Assembly: GCA_017435665.1 (NCBI GenBank)
Contig: JAFSEP010000024.1
Coordinates: 1-59,449 of the forward strand
Origin: Clostridia bacterium
GTDB taxonomy: Bacteria > Bacillota > Clostridia > Oscillospirales > Acutalibacteraceae
Length of the DNA: 59,449 nucleotides
Direction of reading: 5' to 3'
Position numbers and translations under genes: made by a program
Notes under the pieces: model-generated
Seen by the model: only the letters and a program-made list of their open reading frames with translations
Told to the model about the DNA's origin: nothing
The model's database searches: none
Shown here: piece after piece, positions 59,165 through 59,449 of the stretch
Position numbering within the stretch: position 1 is the first letter of the stretch
How the letters are laid out: each line of letters starts with the position of its first letter

Positions 59165-59325
59165 TGAAATCGCGCAAAGCACGATGAAATTCTCGTTTCG
59201 CTCGGATGAAATCTGCTCCGCAGATGAAATTAAATCCGTCCAATCTCCCGACGAAGTCGGATTTCATCACGAAGTGATTTCATCCACCGCAGGTGGATTT
59301 ATCCCGTCCGATAGGACGGATTTAG
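59159..59325. repeat. Hairpin array 3 (ATGAAAT / ATTTCAT linkers)
   Basis: ATGAAAT occurs at 59164, 59184, 59206 and 59224, the reverse complement ATTTCAT at 59261 and 59277, and the shortened ATTTA at 59297 and 59320. Hairpins include CTGC-TCC-GCAG, CCGAC-GAA-GTCGG, CAC-GAA-GTG, CCACC-GCA-GGTGG and CCGTCC-GATA-GGACGG. An outer stem AAATCCGTCC (59232-59241) / GGACGGATTT (59314-59323) competes with the last local hairpin. Confidence 0.75.
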
Positions 59326-59329
59326 TTGA

Positions 59330-59371
59330 AAAGAAACACCCTTTGTCCGGTAGACAAAGGGTGTTTCTTTT
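59330..59371 (-). terminator. Terminator of tRNA-Gly
   Basis: GAAACACCCTTTGTC pairs with GACAAAGGGTGTTTC, followed on the minus strand by TTTTC, directly behind the tRNA. Confidence 0.9.
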
Positions 59372-59372
59372 C

Positions 59373-59448
59373 TGGAGCGGATGACGGGGCTCGAACCCGC
59401 TACCTCCACCTTGGCAAGGTGGCGCTCTACCAGATGAGCTACATCCGC
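59373..59448 (-). tRNA. tRNA-Gly (GCC)
   Basis: Read on the minus strand it forms a complete 76-nt cloverleaf: acceptor GCGGATG/CATCCGC, anticodon stem CCACC/GGTGG with loop TTGCCAA (anticodon GCC, Gly), T loop TTCGAGC and an encoded CCA. Its promoter lies beyond the window edge. Confidence 0.96.
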
Positions 59449-59449
59449 A

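Overview
The window looks like a chromosomal segment of a Gram-positive gut Clostridia member, most likely Oscillospirales/Ruminococcaceae. The evidence is strong AGGAGG-type ribosome binding sites, many TTGACA-N17-TATAAT promoters, rplU-prp-rpmA with a Prp-cleaved L27 extension, L20- and L21-type leaders, HflX/YqeG/YqeK/RsfS gene groups, and a carbohydrate-oriented accessory set (LacZ, GH13 enzymes, fucose catabolism, SGNH/Ig-like secreted protein). The species cannot be named from the sequence.

Layout. 1-3.0 kb is an accessory patch behind the 3' end of a tRNA-Ser. It holds repeats that copy the tRNA 3' end, an array of small hairpins, a tiny membrane protein and an AT-rich zinc-ribbon membrane protein. 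3.1-14.4 kb has a polytopic membrane protein, a GPH-type sugar symporter, a small secreted protein, and a minus-strand run rlmB - degenerate P-type ATPase-like protein - ABC ATPase - ABC permease - lacZ - 43-residue membrane peptide. 14.6-20.3 kb (plus strand) has a GH13 alpha-glucosidase followed by the glycolytic genes pgk-tpiA-gpmI. 20.4-25.5 kb (minus) has a HipA-like kinase cassette inserted beside the rplU-prp-rpmA operon, then prmA behind a cyclomaltodextrinase-like GH13. 25.6-29.5 kb has a DUF4830 protein, hflX, an M24 peptidase, yqeG and rpsU.

29.6-46.2 kb is one long minus-strand housekeeping block whose genes overlap or nearly touch. In transcription order it is TrmH-family methylase, dprA, topA, trmFO, rnc, radical SAM, smc, ftsY, rdgB, yhbY, nadD, yqeK, rsfS, leuS. 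It links RNA modification, chromosome maintenance, protein targeting, NAD synthesis and ribosome silencing. infC-rpmI-rplT with an L20 leader lies just upstream (46.4-47.7 kb). 47.8-52.0 kb carries a VanY-type carboxypeptidase and a large secreted protein with an SGNH fold lacking its usual catalytic residues plus seven Ig-like repeats. yebC follows on the plus strand. 53.1-57.5 kb is a compact fucA-fucU-fucK-fucI operon converting L-fucose to dihydroxyacetone phosphate and lactaldehyde. The right end has a zinc-ribbon peptide, a lipoprotein, an XRE regulator flanked by two hairpin arrays, and tRNA-Gly(GCC).

Most unusual signals: (i) three arrays of 10-20 nt hairpins separated by a 7-8 nt linker that is constant within an array, differs between arrays, and flips to its reverse complement partway along; (ii) ~135 bp repeats whose two ends copy the tRNA-Ser 3' end in opposite orientations; (iii) a hipA-like gene bracketed by a duplicated rpmA terminator; (iv) a two-hairpin 3' UTR element present three times with compensatory stem changes; (v) apparent pseudo-enzymes (P-type ATPase-like and SGNH-like).
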